From contig NZ_JAGGKK010000005.1 in assembly GCF_017873675.1 (NCBI RefSeq), positions 1 through 64,000 on the forward strand: a DNA stretch of 64,000 nt. Direction: 5' to 3'. The stretch comes from Virgibacillus litoralis (GTDB taxonomy: Bacteria > Bacillota > Bacilli > Bacillales > Amphibacillaceae). Below, piece after piece: positions 1 to 8,059 of this stretch. Position numbers and translations under genes: made by a program. Below the pieces are notes generated by a model. That model saw only the letters and a list, made by a program, of their open reading frames with translations, did no database searches and was not told the DNA's origin. The stretch's first letter is position 1. Each line of letters begins with the position of its first letter.

Positions 1-1070
1 TCTTTATTATAGCTAAACCTATCCTCATTTATTTTATAAGCCATCTCACTTACCGGAATGTACGGTCTTGCTTGTAACTCTTTTATTCTATCCAGAAATG
101 GTTTGCGAAAGTATGCTTTATCACCGTAGACTTCTTCTATTAATAGACCACATCTTTGAGTGTTCTTCAAAAGTTTATCAAACTGCGTTCCATCCACATA
201 ACTTCCATTTCCTACATGTACAGCTGTAATGATTCTCTCGTCTGTTGTCATCATATATTCTGTTTTATAGCCAAAAAAACGCTTGGTTTTACTCTTATGG
301 CCAACCCGAGCGTCCTGATCTACTAAAGAATGAACACCTTTTTGTGCCATAAATTTTGGGTCCTTAAGAATGTCCTTCGCATTGTCGATCGTTGCTTTTG
401 TTTTTGGATATTCTTCCACGTTGATGGTTTCTTCTACCTGGCTTATCGTATCTTCCAGATACGATTTCATCATTGTTTTGGCTTCTTTATGATCTTCTAT
501 TTCTTTATATTTCGGGATATCCTGATCAATGGTTTCAGGTATTTCTCCGTTTTCTTCTTCTACGTTTTTGAATATTTTACTGGCTAAACGTTTCATCACT
601 CTCTCGACAATAGCTTTAAAGGTATTAGCTTCAGTATGTGTTGTGTCGATTGTAATACCGGAATCTTTAATGATTCCTTTTTTAACACACTGTCCAACAA
701 TTCCAATCATAATATCATCCAGCGTTACATCTTGTAATCGATGTTTTCTAAATTTCGTCAATAGGCTTGGATGGGGTAAGCTATCTTCTGGATTAATACC
801 TAGGAAATACATATAAGCGAGATTTAACGAAGCATCCTCAATAACTCGTTCATCTGACAAATTATAGAGGTACTGCAGTACCGACAGTTTAATCATAAGT
901 TCAGGCTCTTTTGCCGGTCTCCCGTAATACTTGCAGTAAGAAGTTTCAAGCAGTTCATTAATAAAACTAAAGTCAACCTCATCTCTTATTAACTTAAGCA
1001 TGTGATTTTCAGGGATTTTATTGTATAATACTGAGTAGATGCTTAATTGTGCATCATCATTATTGAGCAT
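1..1070 (-). CDS. IS1182-family transposase, 5' part (runs off the left edge)
   Basis: Reading the minus strand from the ATG at 1070 gives an uninterrupted frame of about 356 codons to the window edge, so this is the N-terminal part of a possibly intact transposase. It begins MLNNDDAQLSIYSVLYNKIP and contains the YYGRPAKEPELMIKL segment and the DSGITIDTTHTEAN segment (first catalytic Asp of the DDE fold) typical of IS1182-type enzymes; DARVGHKSKTKRFFGYK follows further on. A GGAGG ribosome site lies just before the start, inside one arm of an inverted repeat that probably limits read-through expression. A shortened copy of the same element is at about 40983-41424. Confidence 0.88.
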   Translation of the reverse strand, partial: MLNNDDAQLSIYSVLYNKIPENHMLKLIRDEVDFSFINELLETSYCKYYGRPAKEPELMIKLSVLQYLYNLSDERVIEDASLNLAYMYFLGINPEDSLPHPSLLTKFRKHRLQDVTLDDIMIGIVGQCVKKGIIKDSGITIDTTHTEANTFKAIVERVMKRLASKIFKNVEEENGEIPETIDQDIPKYKEIEDHKEAKTMMKSYLEDTISQVEETINVEEYPKTKATIDNAKDILKDPKFMAQKGVHSLVDQDARVGHKSKTKRFFGYKTEYMMTTDERIITAVHVGNGSYVDGTQFDKLLKNTQRCGLLIEEVYGDKAYFRKPFLDRIKELQARPYIPVSEMAYKINEDRFSYNK

Positions 1071-1074
1071 AGAA

Positions 1075-1143
1075 AAAACCTCCGTTGTGTGTTTGGTAGT
1101 AGTTTTTGGTTAACTCTATTATACCAAATAACGGAGGTTTTTT
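1075..1143 (-). promoter_or_regulatory. IS1182 leader: promoter inside an inverted repeat that covers the ribosome site
   Basis: The arms AAAAAACCTCCGTT (1075-1088) and AACGGAGGTTTTTT (1130-1143) are exact complements. In the transcript the gene-proximal arm is the transposase ribosome site. The loop holds TGGTATAAT, an extended -10 in minus orientation at about 1120-1128. A transcript starting there lacks the distal arm and leaves the ribosome site free, while one entering from outside carries both arms and should hide it. Such protection is known in IS10 and IS50; its operation here is inferred from sequence. Confidence 0.6.
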
Positions 1144-1203
1144 CTGTGTTTATATCAATTTTATCCCGTTTTTTCCAAATTTTAGGAGCCGTTTTTCAGT
1201 GGT

Positions 1204-1240
1204 CTCTTCCTGTCCCCTCATCCCATGTCCCCTCATCCCA
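1204..1240. repeat. GGGAC-family repeat remnant at the IS1182 end
   Basis: The sequence shared by the two IS1182 copies stops near 1205, at TTTTTCAGTGGTCT. It is followed here by CCTGTCCCC and two CATCCC/CATGTCCCC units, resembling half of the GGGACAGG palindromes found elsewhere in the window. The neighbouring LCP gene takes its stop codon from this stretch (TGA in GGGATGA). The boundary between IS end and repeat is uncertain. Confidence 0.5.
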
Positions 1241-2180
1241 CTTCATTAATCATTTCGTGCACTTTGGCGATCTCTTCATCTGGAATTAGATAATAATATA
1301 CGCCGTCAATTTCTGTTCCGCTTCCTTTCATCTTATAGCTTACTGTATTCTTCCTTACATTCTTGTAGTTAAACAGCAGATCCTTCATATCAGCAAAATC
1401 CATATTGGTTGCCATATTTTTACCTAGAACATCAATCATATTATCAATTTTGTTAACCGATGCGATACTGGAGCCCTTATCAATAATAGCTTCAATAACC
1501 TGACGCTGACGTTTCGTTCTGCCGAAATCACCGTTTGGATCCTTGTAACGCATGCGGACGTACCCCATTGCTTCAGGTCCATTTAGTGAAATTTCACCTT
1601 TGGCATAATGGTAACCTTTTTCGTAATAACCGGTATCATACCAATCCAGTTGGTTATCAACGGTAATGCCTCCAACAGCATCAACCATTTCAGTTAAGCC
1701 TTCCATATTCATTTGAACATAATAGTCTAAGTTTATATCCAGCAGGCTCTCCACTGTAGCAACAGACGTATCCGTTCCACCAAAAGCGTAGGCATGATTA
1801 ATCTTATCCTCAAAGCCTTCACCAACAATAGTTGTTCTAGTATCTCGAGGAATACTGATTAATTTCATCTTATTATTTTTTGGATCAAGCGAAAGAACCA
1901 TCAATGCATCTGAACGGCCACTGTCCCCAGCACGTTTATCAACACCTAGCAGCAAGATATTTAATGGTTCTTCTCCCTCTATTTTCTTTTTACCCAATTC
2001 ATGATCAATGGATGGTACTTTTTGATGAATCTTCTCATTTACAGTATCCTTGGCATCATTATAAATTAAAAGGGCATACGCCCCCACTCCAATTCCCAAA
2101 ATTAAAATCAACAGTAAACTAAATTTAATCCAGGGACGTTTTCGCTTAAACTTGTTATTTGAACGTTTTTGTTCTGACAT
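1233..2180 (-). CDS. LytR-CpsA-Psr (LCP) family cell-wall polymer transferase
   Basis: LCP proteins move undecaprenyl-linked anionic polymers such as teichoic acids onto peptidoglycan at the outer face of the membrane. The 315-residue product has a short basic cytoplasmic tail, one membrane segment (about residues 20-40) and an extracellular LCP domain with NILLLGVDKRAGDSGRSDAL, the phosphate-binding SIPRDTR segment, KINHAYAFGG and the RYKDPNGDFGRTKRQRQV block. A GTG six bases upstream is in frame, but AGAGG is better spaced (9 bases) from the ATG at 2180. It stands alone, with an extended -10 (TGGTATAAT) near 2236-2244. The last residues EVG and the stop codon lie in a repeat, so the original C terminus may have been altered slightly. 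Confidence 0.9.
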   Translation of the reverse strand: MSEQKRSNNKFKRKRPWIKFSLLLILILGIGVGAYALLIYNDAKDTVNEKIHQKVPSIDHELGKKKIEGEEPLNILLLGVDKRAGDSGRSDALMVLSLDPKNNKMKLISIPRDTRTTIVGEGFEDKINHAYAFGGTDTSVATVESLLDINLDYYVQMNMEGLTEMVDAVGGITVDNQLDWYDTGYYEKGYHYAKGEISLNGPEAMGYVRMRYKDPNGDFGRTKRQRQVIEAIIDKGSSIASVNKIDNMIDVLGKNMATNMDFADMKDLLFNYKNVRKNTVSYKMKGSGTEIDGVYYYLIPDEEIAKVHEMINEVG

Positions 2181-2405
2181 ATACACATACCTCTATCTTT
2201 GGAAAATAAATGCATCTCTATTGAAAAACAGGTCTATTATACCATCTAATAGAGAGAAATTACTAGTTACATTTATATTTCATATGTATATCGTACTTGA
2301 GACTAAGCCCTTTCCTATTTTGTATATTTCAAAAAATACTTATCGCCTAGCACTAATGGTGACAGTCTTAGTAAGGATTTATAATTTCTTAACTGCTAAA
2401 AAAAC

Positions 2406-2445
2406 AAGACGGCATAAGTCCTTTAACCGACTTATACCGTCTTAT
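2406..2445. terminator. Bidirectional terminator-like hairpin
   Basis: AAGACGGCATAAGTC pairs with GACTTATACCGTCTT around the loop CTTTAACC, with A-rich sequence on the left and T-rich on the right. It can end the minus-strand acid-sugar operon (stop at 2497). The rest of 2181-2405 holds the LCP promoter region and no credible gene. Confidence 0.7.
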
Positions 2446-2496
2446 TAACAATGTTAATTTCAATTATATATTATTCAACATAAACCGGGAAGCGCC

Positions 2497-3492
2497 CTAC
2501 TTCTCTGGCGCCAATTCTATTGCTTGTCTCAAGGCTTCTAGCATGCTTCTCTCATCTGCTTTGCCTGTGCCTGCGATATCAAATGCTGTTCCGTGGTCAA
2601 CACTTGTTCGGATAATTGGCAGACCTACTGTAATATTTACTCCAGCTTCAAGTCCCAATACTTTTATTGGTCCGTGCCCCTGGTCGTGATACATGGCTAG
2701 CACAATATCAAAATCACCACGCTGCGCTCTGAAAAATAACGTATCAGCCGGAAGTGGTCCTTCAACATTTAGTCCTTCCTCTGTTGCACGATCAATGGCT
2801 GGGATAATTTTTTCTTCCTCTTCCCCATAACCAAATAACCCATTTTCTCCGGCATGTGGGTTAATTCCACACACACCAATTTTAGGTTGGTCCACGCCAG
2901 CATTTGTAAGTGTTTCATGTGCTAAACGAATGACCTTATAAACACGTTCCGGATTAATCATGTTGATAGCATCGATTAAACCTACATGTGTCGTTACGTG
3001 AATTACCTTTAATTTAGGTGACGACAGCATCATGGAAAAATCTTTCGTACCCGTTAACTCAGCCAGAATTTCTGTATGTCCAGGATAAATATGTCCACCC
3101 TTATGCAATGCTTCTTTGTTTAATGGAGCTGTACAAATCGCATCAATTCGACCATTGTTTGCGAGTTCAATAGCAGTCCTTAAATATTCAAATGCTGCAT
3201 TTCCAGCCTCTGAAGAAACCTCCCCAAATGGCAGATCTTGTGGAAGTAAATCAAGATCATAGCAAGCAATTTCACCAAACTTAGTTGTGAAATCGGAATT
3301 TTCATCTACTTCCTTAATCGCTAATTCAGTATTAAGCAGTTCGGCAGCACGCTTCAGCATTTTTGCATCACCAATTACAATTGGATTGGATTGTTCATAT
3401 ACATGCTTACTCTGTAAACTTTTCACAATAATCTCCGGACCTACTCCCGAAGCGTCTCCCATCGTAATGCCTACTATTGGTTTATTGCTCAT
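2497..3492 (-). CDS. pdxA2: PdxA2-type 4-phospho-D-threonate/erythronate dehydrogenase
   Basis: This 331-residue protein belongs to the PdxA family of metal-dependent NAD oxidative decarboxylases. Visible are the N-terminal GITMGDASGVGPEI motif, metal-ligand histidines in YPGHTEIL and MYHDQGHGP, and the C-terminal DHGTAFDIAGTGKADERS block. PdxA proper works in vitamin B6 synthesis. The version encoded next to a DUF1537 kinase is known to oxidise 4-phospho-D-threonate or -erythronate to dihydroxyacetone phosphate and CO2. Its start overlaps the kinase 3' end by 11 bases, indicating translational coupling, so the catabolic role is preferred. The exact substrate stereochemistry cannot be read from sequence. 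Confidence 0.88.
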   Translation of the reverse strand: MSNKPIVGITMGDASGVGPEIIVKSLQSKHVYEQSNPIVIGDAKMLKRAAELLNTELAIKEVDENSDFTTKFGEIACYDLDLLPQDLPFGEVSSEAGNAAFEYLRTAIELANNGRIDAICTAPLNKEALHKGGHIYPGHTEILAELTGTKDFSMMLSSPKLKVIHVTTHVGLIDAINMINPERVYKVIRLAHETLTNAGVDQPKIGVCGINPHAGENGLFGYGEEEEKIIPAIDRATEEGLNVEGPLPADTLFFRAQRGDFDIVLAMYHDQGHGPIKVLGLEAGVNITVGLPIIRTSVDHGTAFDIAGTGKADERSMLEALRQAIELAPEK

Positions 3493-4786
3493 CTTTATTA
3501 ACTCCCTTCAATTCCTGCATTGCATTATAAATCGAAGCTTCTTTTCCAAATGCTCCCGCTTTTGTAACAATTGTATATTCTAAATCTGTACCGATTAATG
3601 TGCCCAATGGAATTCCTGCTTCAACCTGTTTGATTAAACGGAAGCCTATTCCACCTAAATGACGAGAGGTGTCTTTCGCTGTATCCCCGCCAGTTAATAC
3701 CAAACCAGTAAGGTCTTTATTTTTTTCAGTTATTGCTGCTACAATTCCGCCAATCGCACCAGAAATACGTTCTCCTATTTGATATCCTGTTAAATTAAGC
3801 TTTTTTCCAGTTTCCATAACTTGATCCCTTACTTCCTGATTAGAAGGAACATACAAAACAATATCATTCCCAATTTCTAATCCCACAAGCAAATCTTTAA
3901 TCGTATTCTGTCTTAATTTTTCCCAATCATCCCCAAAGATTTGCACAGGATCTAGTTCAATCGCTGTTACGCCAGGTTGATCAACCGCATAACGCACTTG
4001 ATTCTGGGTTACCTGTGATAAACTTCCGCAAACTGTCATGACACGACTGGATTTGGCAAAAGATCGCTTGTCTGTCTTTTCACTGATTCCAAGTACTTCA
4101 GGAAGTACCTCAGCTAAGCCAGCAGACCCAGACCATATAATCCGATCAGAAACTTGAACCATCTTTTTAGCAGCTTTTTGTAAATCATCCTGTGATTCTG
4201 CATCACAAACAATATAGTTTATCTCATTTTCTTTAAAGCTATTAATCTTTTCACGAAAATCTGATAAACCTGCTTCAATATCTGCTTTTTCCAATAGGCC
4301 AATCGGTTGTCCAATTTCGTTTTCCAACAGCTTAGGGATGAACGATTCAGTAACAGGGTGCTTCGGATCCTTTGATATTTCTGTTTCAGCTATTTTTTCA
4401 CCATTGACATAATGAACCCCATCTTTCGTCGTTCTGCCAAGCGGTGGGAAAGCCGGAGCAATAAATACAAACTCCGGCTTAAATACTTCATACAGTGCCT
4501 GCAACTCGGTTCCAATATGCCCCCTCAGGGTAGAATCCATTTTTTTATAAATAGATAAATAACCTGCTGCCTTTAAAAACTGACCAGCCTGCTTCGTTAC
4601 AGAAGCTGCTTCTTCCCTAGACAACGCACGTGAATTTGTATCAATGACAACTCCGCTATCAAGGTTATTCTGATCTTTTGGGATATCAAAAAGAACGGAA
4701 GTATTGATACCTTTTTCAGTAAGCTGCACGCCACTATCATTTGCTCCAGTTAAATCGTCTGCAATAATACCTATATTGTGTTTCAT
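3482..4786 (-). CDS. DUF1537 four-carbon acid-sugar kinase
   Basis: The 434-residue protein has both halves of the acid-sugar kinase family: an N-terminal substrate domain beginning IGIIADDLTGANDSGVQL and a C-terminal nucleotide-binding domain with LVLTGGDTAKDTSRHLG and a KAGAFGKEAS ending. The family phosphorylates D-threonate, D-erythronate or related C4 acids in the cytoplasm to the 4-phosphate, the substrate of the adjacent PdxA2-type enzyme. It follows the permease by about 30 bases, and a GAGG site precedes the ATG. Whether it is DtnK-like (threonate) or an erythronate kinase is open. Confidence 0.88.
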   Translation of the reverse strand: MKHNIGIIADDLTGANDSGVQLTEKGINTSVLFDIPKDQNNLDSGVVIDTNSRALSREEAASVTKQAGQFLKAAGYLSIYKKMDSTLRGHIGTELQALYEVFKPEFVFIAPAFPPLGRTTKDGVHYVNGEKIAETEISKDPKHPVTESFIPKLLENEIGQPIGLLEKADIEAGLSDFREKINSFKENEINYIVCDAESQDDLQKAAKKMVQVSDRIIWSGSAGLAEVLPEVLGISEKTDKRSFAKSSRVMTVCGSLSQVTQNQVRYAVDQPGVTAIELDPVQIFGDDWEKLRQNTIKDLLVGLEIGNDIVLYVPSNQEVRDQVMETGKKLNLTGYQIGERISGAIGGIVAAITEKNKDLTGLVLTGGDTAKDTSRHLGGIGFRLIKQVEAGIPLGTLIGTDLEYTIVTKAGAFGKEASIYNAMQELKGVNKDEQ

Positions 4787-4816
4787 GTTGATTCCTCATT
4801 TATTAACAGATTTATA

Positions 4817-5800
4817 TTATTCAACTACATAGTCATCCGGTACTTTAACACCTTTTTTGTCTAACCGCTTCACAAGAAAACCGATATATACCGGAAGCAG
4901 AATCGCTGTTGTAACAGTTGATGCTGCAACCTGTACTGTAGCAAGATCAACGTGTGACGCAAAGCTTGCGCTGGCAGCTGCGATTGCGGCTGGTGTTGCT
5001 ACTGCATTACCTGCAGTTGAACCTTCTGAAGCACCAGCAATCGGATTCCACTTAAATGCTTTAAAGATGAAGTACCCTGCTGTACCAGTTAAGAATACAG
5101 TTGCAAGTCCAAGGATAATACCTGACAATCCACCATCAATAATTGCACCAAAGTCAATTCCCATACCTAATGCAAAAGCGAAGAACGGAATTAACATGGA
5201 ACTTCCTTTATCAAAGAACTCTCTCATTTCTTCATCTAAGTTACCTAATACCATACCAACAATAATTGGTAATAATACTGCGATAAATGAAACGAATGAA
5301 AATAGCCCATCAACGAATCCCATAGCACCGAAAATAGATAATGCTACCATTGTAAAGAAAGGACCATCATTTAACGCAAGCAAAGAATATGCTGCACGGT
5401 CTGTTTTATCACCATATTGACCAACCAGTGCCACATACAAGCCACCGTTACTGTTCGTCATTGCTGCAATAATCGCAATTGGCGCTAAGCCTAACCAAAG
5501 ACCATTTTCTCCAGCTAGCATATATGCAATAAGACCAAAAGTTGCACCTACTATCCATTTGGTCGTAAGCAATGTTGCACCTTTACCAAGACTAACTCCA
5601 ACGTTTTTTAAATTAATTTGCGCTCCTGTACATAATAGGAATAGTGCGATAAGCGTGCCTGCCCCATCTACAAATAATGCCTGTGTGAAGTTACCAATCC
5701 TTAGTAAATCAGGTGCGACGGTATTCAATATTGCAGCAAGCAACAATGGTACTACCATCATACCTCCAGGAACTTTTTCTATTGATGCTTTAATTCTCAT
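4817..5800 (-). CDS. kdgT: KdgT-family (2-keto-3-deoxygluconate permease type) transporter
   Basis: This is a 327-residue integral membrane protein with about ten hydrophobic segments, starting MRIKASIEKVPGGMMVVPLL and containing LFLLCTGAQINLKNVG and GASEGSTAGNAVATPAAIAA, typical of the KdgT family. The frame continues 34 codons upstream, but AGAGGGGGAT sits just before the ATG at 5800 and the upstream stretch is AT-rich non-coding sequence. It is first in an operon with the acid-sugar kinase and dehydrogenase, so its cargo is probably threonate or erythronate rather than ketodeoxygluconate (inference). Confidence 0.85.
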   Translation of the reverse strand: MRIKASIEKVPGGMMVVPLLLAAILNTVAPDLLRIGNFTQALFVDGAGTLIALFLLCTGAQINLKNVGVSLGKGATLLTTKWIVGATFGLIAYMLAGENGLWLGLAPIAIIAAMTNSNGGLYVALVGQYGDKTDRAAYSLLALNDGPFFTMVALSIFGAMGFVDGLFSFVSFIAVLLPIIVGMVLGNLDEEMREFFDKGSSMLIPFFAFALGMGIDFGAIIDGGLSGIILGLATVFLTGTAGYFIFKAFKWNPIAGASEGSTAGNAVATPAAIAAASASFASHVDLATVQVAASTVTTAILLPVYIGFLVKRLDKKGVKVPDDYVVE

Positions 5801-5850
5801 GTTTATCCCCCTCTGAATATATTGTTTAATAATTAAACATAAAATATAAA

Positions 5851-5864
5851 GTAAAGCGTTTTCA
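5851..5864. promoter_or_regulatory. cre-like site before the permease operon
   Basis: GTAAAGCGTTTTCA matches the TGNAANCGNWNNCA catabolite-control consensus at all defined positions except the first two, and is nearly palindromic. It lies 50 bases before the permease start, which suits CcpA repression by blocking transcription. Confidence 0.5.
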
Positions 5865-5893
5865 CATATTATATTAAAATACAATGATATAAA

Positions 5894-5954
5894 ATGCAAC
5901 ATATTTTTACTAATTTCTTATTTTACCAAAAAATACTTTTAAATATAGTTGCAT
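5894..5954. promoter_or_regulatory. GTTGCAT half-sites, candidate operator for the PrpR-like regulator
   Basis: ATGCAAC (5894-5900) and GTTGCAT (5948-5954), extended to AAAATGCAAC and GTTGCATTTT, form a separated inverted repeat between regulator and permease. A third GTTGCAT (7751-7757) precedes the regulator's own gene. Recurrence only at these two promoter regions suggests the binding site of the local Fis-type HTH; no binding data exist. Confidence 0.4.
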
Positions 5955-5972
5955 TTTTAAACATATCACAAA

Positions 5973-5997
5973 AAAGAGAATCCCATATAGGATTCCC
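5973..5997 (-). terminator. Terminator of the PrpR-like regulator gene
   Basis: GAGAATCC and GGATTCCC-type arms flank CATATA just after the regulator stop, followed by T-rich sequence in minus direction. It separates regulator transcription from the permease operon. Confidence 0.6.
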
Positions 5998-7734
5998 TTA
6001 CTGCTTTAATTTTCGCCATAAAGTTGAACGATTAATATTTAACCTTTTTGCTGCTTTGGATTGATTGTTTCCTTCTTCTTCTAATACCTGCCTGATCACT
6101 TGTTGTTCTATTTCCTCCAATGTTCCGTCAAGCGGCAGCTTTTTATCATTAGCTATCGACATTTGTTTGTATTTATTCATCAATTCTTTTACATGAAATA
6201 GCTCTATATAATTTGCCGTCGTCATTGTGCTTAATTCCCTGATTATCTTTTTTAATTGAGACAGGTTACCCAGCCATTCAAACTGCAATAAATATTCAAT
6301 TGCATCTTGTTTCATCCCAACTGTTTCATCACCATTTTCAGCATGAAATTCTGCTAAGAAATAATCAACAAACGCTCCAATATCCTCTTTCCTTTCCCTT
6401 AATGGCGAAAGATGTATGACATGATTGGAAATTTCCTGGTAAAGCTCATTATCAAGTGCTCTGTTGTTCACCAAATAATCAAGCGATTCGTTAGCAAGCA
6501 CAATAACTCTCATTGCAGTTGGTATGTTCCGTAATATATTTTTTAAAACATCCTGCATTTCTGCAGACAGTGATTCAATGTCTTTTAAAACAACAGTACC
6601 GCGCTTTATAGCCATAAGCTTTGATTGTAACTTATCTTCACTTGTTAAGTGACGTCCCTCTAAAACAACCATAGGAGATTCCTGACCAAATTTTTCAAAA
6701 TGTAATTCTTGCGCGACCGAATATTTACCTGTCCCAGGTTCGCCAATAATGCTCACTATTTCATCAGCATGTGCAAATTGCTGTATACTATTTCGTAATC
6801 GCTTGGCCTCATCGCTATCTCCAATAATCGGTATATGCACAGGAGAACCAATAAGTCTGACCGCTCTATTATCAGATTTAACAACTGATGCATGAACATT
6901 TATCCCTGCAATACCTTCTGACTTACTCACCAGGAAGACTTGTAATTCATATATAGTATTTTTACCTTCAACTTCAGTCCATTGATTTGTTTCGCTTTCC
7001 AGGACCCTCTTTATCACTTTCAAAATAACAGGGGACTCTAAAATCTCCTGACACTGATTATCTTGTTCGAACATTAAATTTTTCTCAATAACGTCGGCAT
7101 TTTTATTTAATAAAATAACCGGGAAAGGCAATGAATTGAAGGTTTCCTGAAAATAATAGAATTGACTGTTTACTCGGCGAAAGAAATTATATACTCGTTT
7201 CCCTTCTTCAAAAGCATCTGTAACAGCCTCTTTTCCAGACGTAATCAGAACGCCGCGCAATCCAACCTGCTCAGCAACCTGAACAGTAATAACATCGCCA
7301 ATCACCACTGCGAAGCCTTGTTGCTTCAGTTCCTCCAAGTGTCCTCTCACTTCAGTCCTGGATTTTATTGTAATCATCTTTACATCAAATTCTAAAATAT
7401 TGCATATAGTTGCTGCCCCTTGAGAAATATTCGCATAGCCAACGAGCGCAACCCCTTTTTTGATACCACGAATGAGAGTGAAAACACGCAGCATATCATA
7501 CCCAGTTATGTCGATATGCACAACAGGTATCGAAACTTCATCCTGAATCATTGTGGCTGTTCCACCACGACTAATGATTAGCTCATACCCTTGCTTTTCT
7601 GCTAATTTCGCCACCTTTACGCCTTTCTCAAGGTTAGCTATAGTCACATCCAAGTCTATATCTTCAGGTTTATCCACTTTTTTAGCCGTTTCTGCCAGAC
7701 CTTGATACGGGGCAATTAAAAGCGTTTTAATCAT
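5998..7734 (-). CDS. PrpR-like regulator with degenerate AAA+ domain
   Basis: The 578-residue protein has a PrpR N-terminal sensor domain (about 1-195), a PAS-like region (200-290), an AAA+ domain (300-500) and a Fis-type helix-turn-helix ending NQSKAAKRLNINRSTLWRKL. Walker A is intact (GEPGTGK, 331-337), as is PLRERKEDI. The GAFTGA sigma-54 contact loop is absent: the sequence passes from RHLTSEDK straight to RGTVVLKDIESL. The Walker B position, usually FLDE, reads VLKD. It is therefore unlikely to activate sigma-54 polymerase and may act as a sigma-A repressor or activator. It lies directly upstream of the acid-sugar operon in the same direction, so that operon is its likely target. Confidence 0.85.
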   Translation of the reverse strand: MIKTLLIAPYQGLAETAKKVDKPEDIDLDVTIANLEKGVKVAKLAEKQGYELIISRGGTATMIQDEVSIPVVHIDITGYDMLRVFTLIRGIKKGVALVGYANISQGAATICNILEFDVKMITIKSRTEVRGHLEELKQQGFAVVIGDVITVQVAEQVGLRGVLITSGKEAVTDAFEEGKRVYNFFRRVNSQFYYFQETFNSLPFPVILLNKNADVIEKNLMFEQDNQCQEILESPVILKVIKRVLESETNQWTEVEGKNTIYELQVFLVSKSEGIAGINVHASVVKSDNRAVRLIGSPVHIPIIGDSDEAKRLRNSIQQFAHADEIVSIIGEPGTGKYSVAQELHFEKFGQESPMVVLEGRHLTSEDKLQSKLMAIKRGTVVLKDIESLSAEMQDVLKNILRNIPTAMRVIVLANESLDYLVNNRALDNELYQEISNHVIHLSPLRERKEDIGAFVDYFLAEFHAENGDETVGMKQDAIEYLLQFEWLGNLSQLKKIIRELSTMTTANYIELFHVKELMNKYKQMSIANDKKLPLDGTLEEIEQQVIRQVLEEEGNNQSKAAKRLNINRSTLWRKLKQ

Positions 7735-7861
7735 CCTTCATCCCTCACTTGTTGCATATTTCAACACTTTTATTATTACATATAGGCGGTTAAATGTCAT
7801 GTGAAATACGAATGATTGGATTGAATAGGGATGATATTACACCTTCTAGTAACCTAATCAA

Positions 7862-8012
7862 ATTAGAAAACTTGGCATTCGTTAAAGGGATTCTTATGAA
7901 AGCGTATTTTGCTTTCTTAGAACCCCTTATACTCTGGAGTGCAAGCCTTTGGGCGAATTGCCTTAGTTGCACTTATGCAGTAAGAAAGTAGTTATACTTT
8001 CTTATCTGCCAA
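7862..8012. repeat. Palindromic mobile-element remnant, long copy
   Basis: It starts TTAGAAAACTTGGCATTCG and ends ACTTTCTTATCTGCC. There are two hairpins: an outer stem from GGCATTCG to CGAATTGCC enclosing a further hairpin, and GCAGTAAGAAAGTA pairing with TACTTTCTTATCTGC. A shorter copy at 44197-44288 has the same ends. Terminal paired palindromes without a coding region resemble non-autonomous derivatives of IS200/IS605 elements. No gene is seen in 7735-8012. Confidence 0.65.
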
Positions 8013-8050
8013 AAAAGCTTGCAAGGAACACAATCCCCTGCAAGCTTTTC
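8013..8050 (-). terminator. Terminator of the M4 protease gene
   Basis: AAAAGCTTGCAGG-type arms pair as AAAAGCTTGCA with TGCAAGCTTTT around a short loop, ten bases beyond the protease stop. T-rich sequence follows in the minus direction. Confidence 0.75.
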
Positions 8051-8059
8051 ATTATATTA

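Noticed and set aside
1880-2122. Plus-strand frame opposite the LCP gene
   Set aside because: It is entirely antisense to a well-supported gene, with no initiation signal.
2187-2405. Plus-strand open frame between the LCP gene and the acid-sugar operon
   Set aside because: It is AT-rich, has no ribosome site, runs through the terminator hairpin and shows no domain, so the region is treated as promoter and spacer.
4857-5420. Long plus-strand open frame of 187 codons
   Set aside because: It lies wholly antisense to the KdgT-type gene and mirrors its codons, has no ribosome site, and shows Ala/Pro/Asn-rich composition typical of reverse frames of membrane protein genes.
5870-5960. Possible sigma-54 promoter before the KdgT-type gene, prompted by TTGCAT elements
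   Set aside because: No GG lies 10-11 bases upstream of the GC in either TTGCAT, and the local regulator lacks GAFTGA. The elements are better read as operator half-sites.
7790-7991. Two small opposing frames over the palindromic element
   Set aside because: Both are products of the repeat's symmetry, lack ribosome sites, and one runs through both hairpins.
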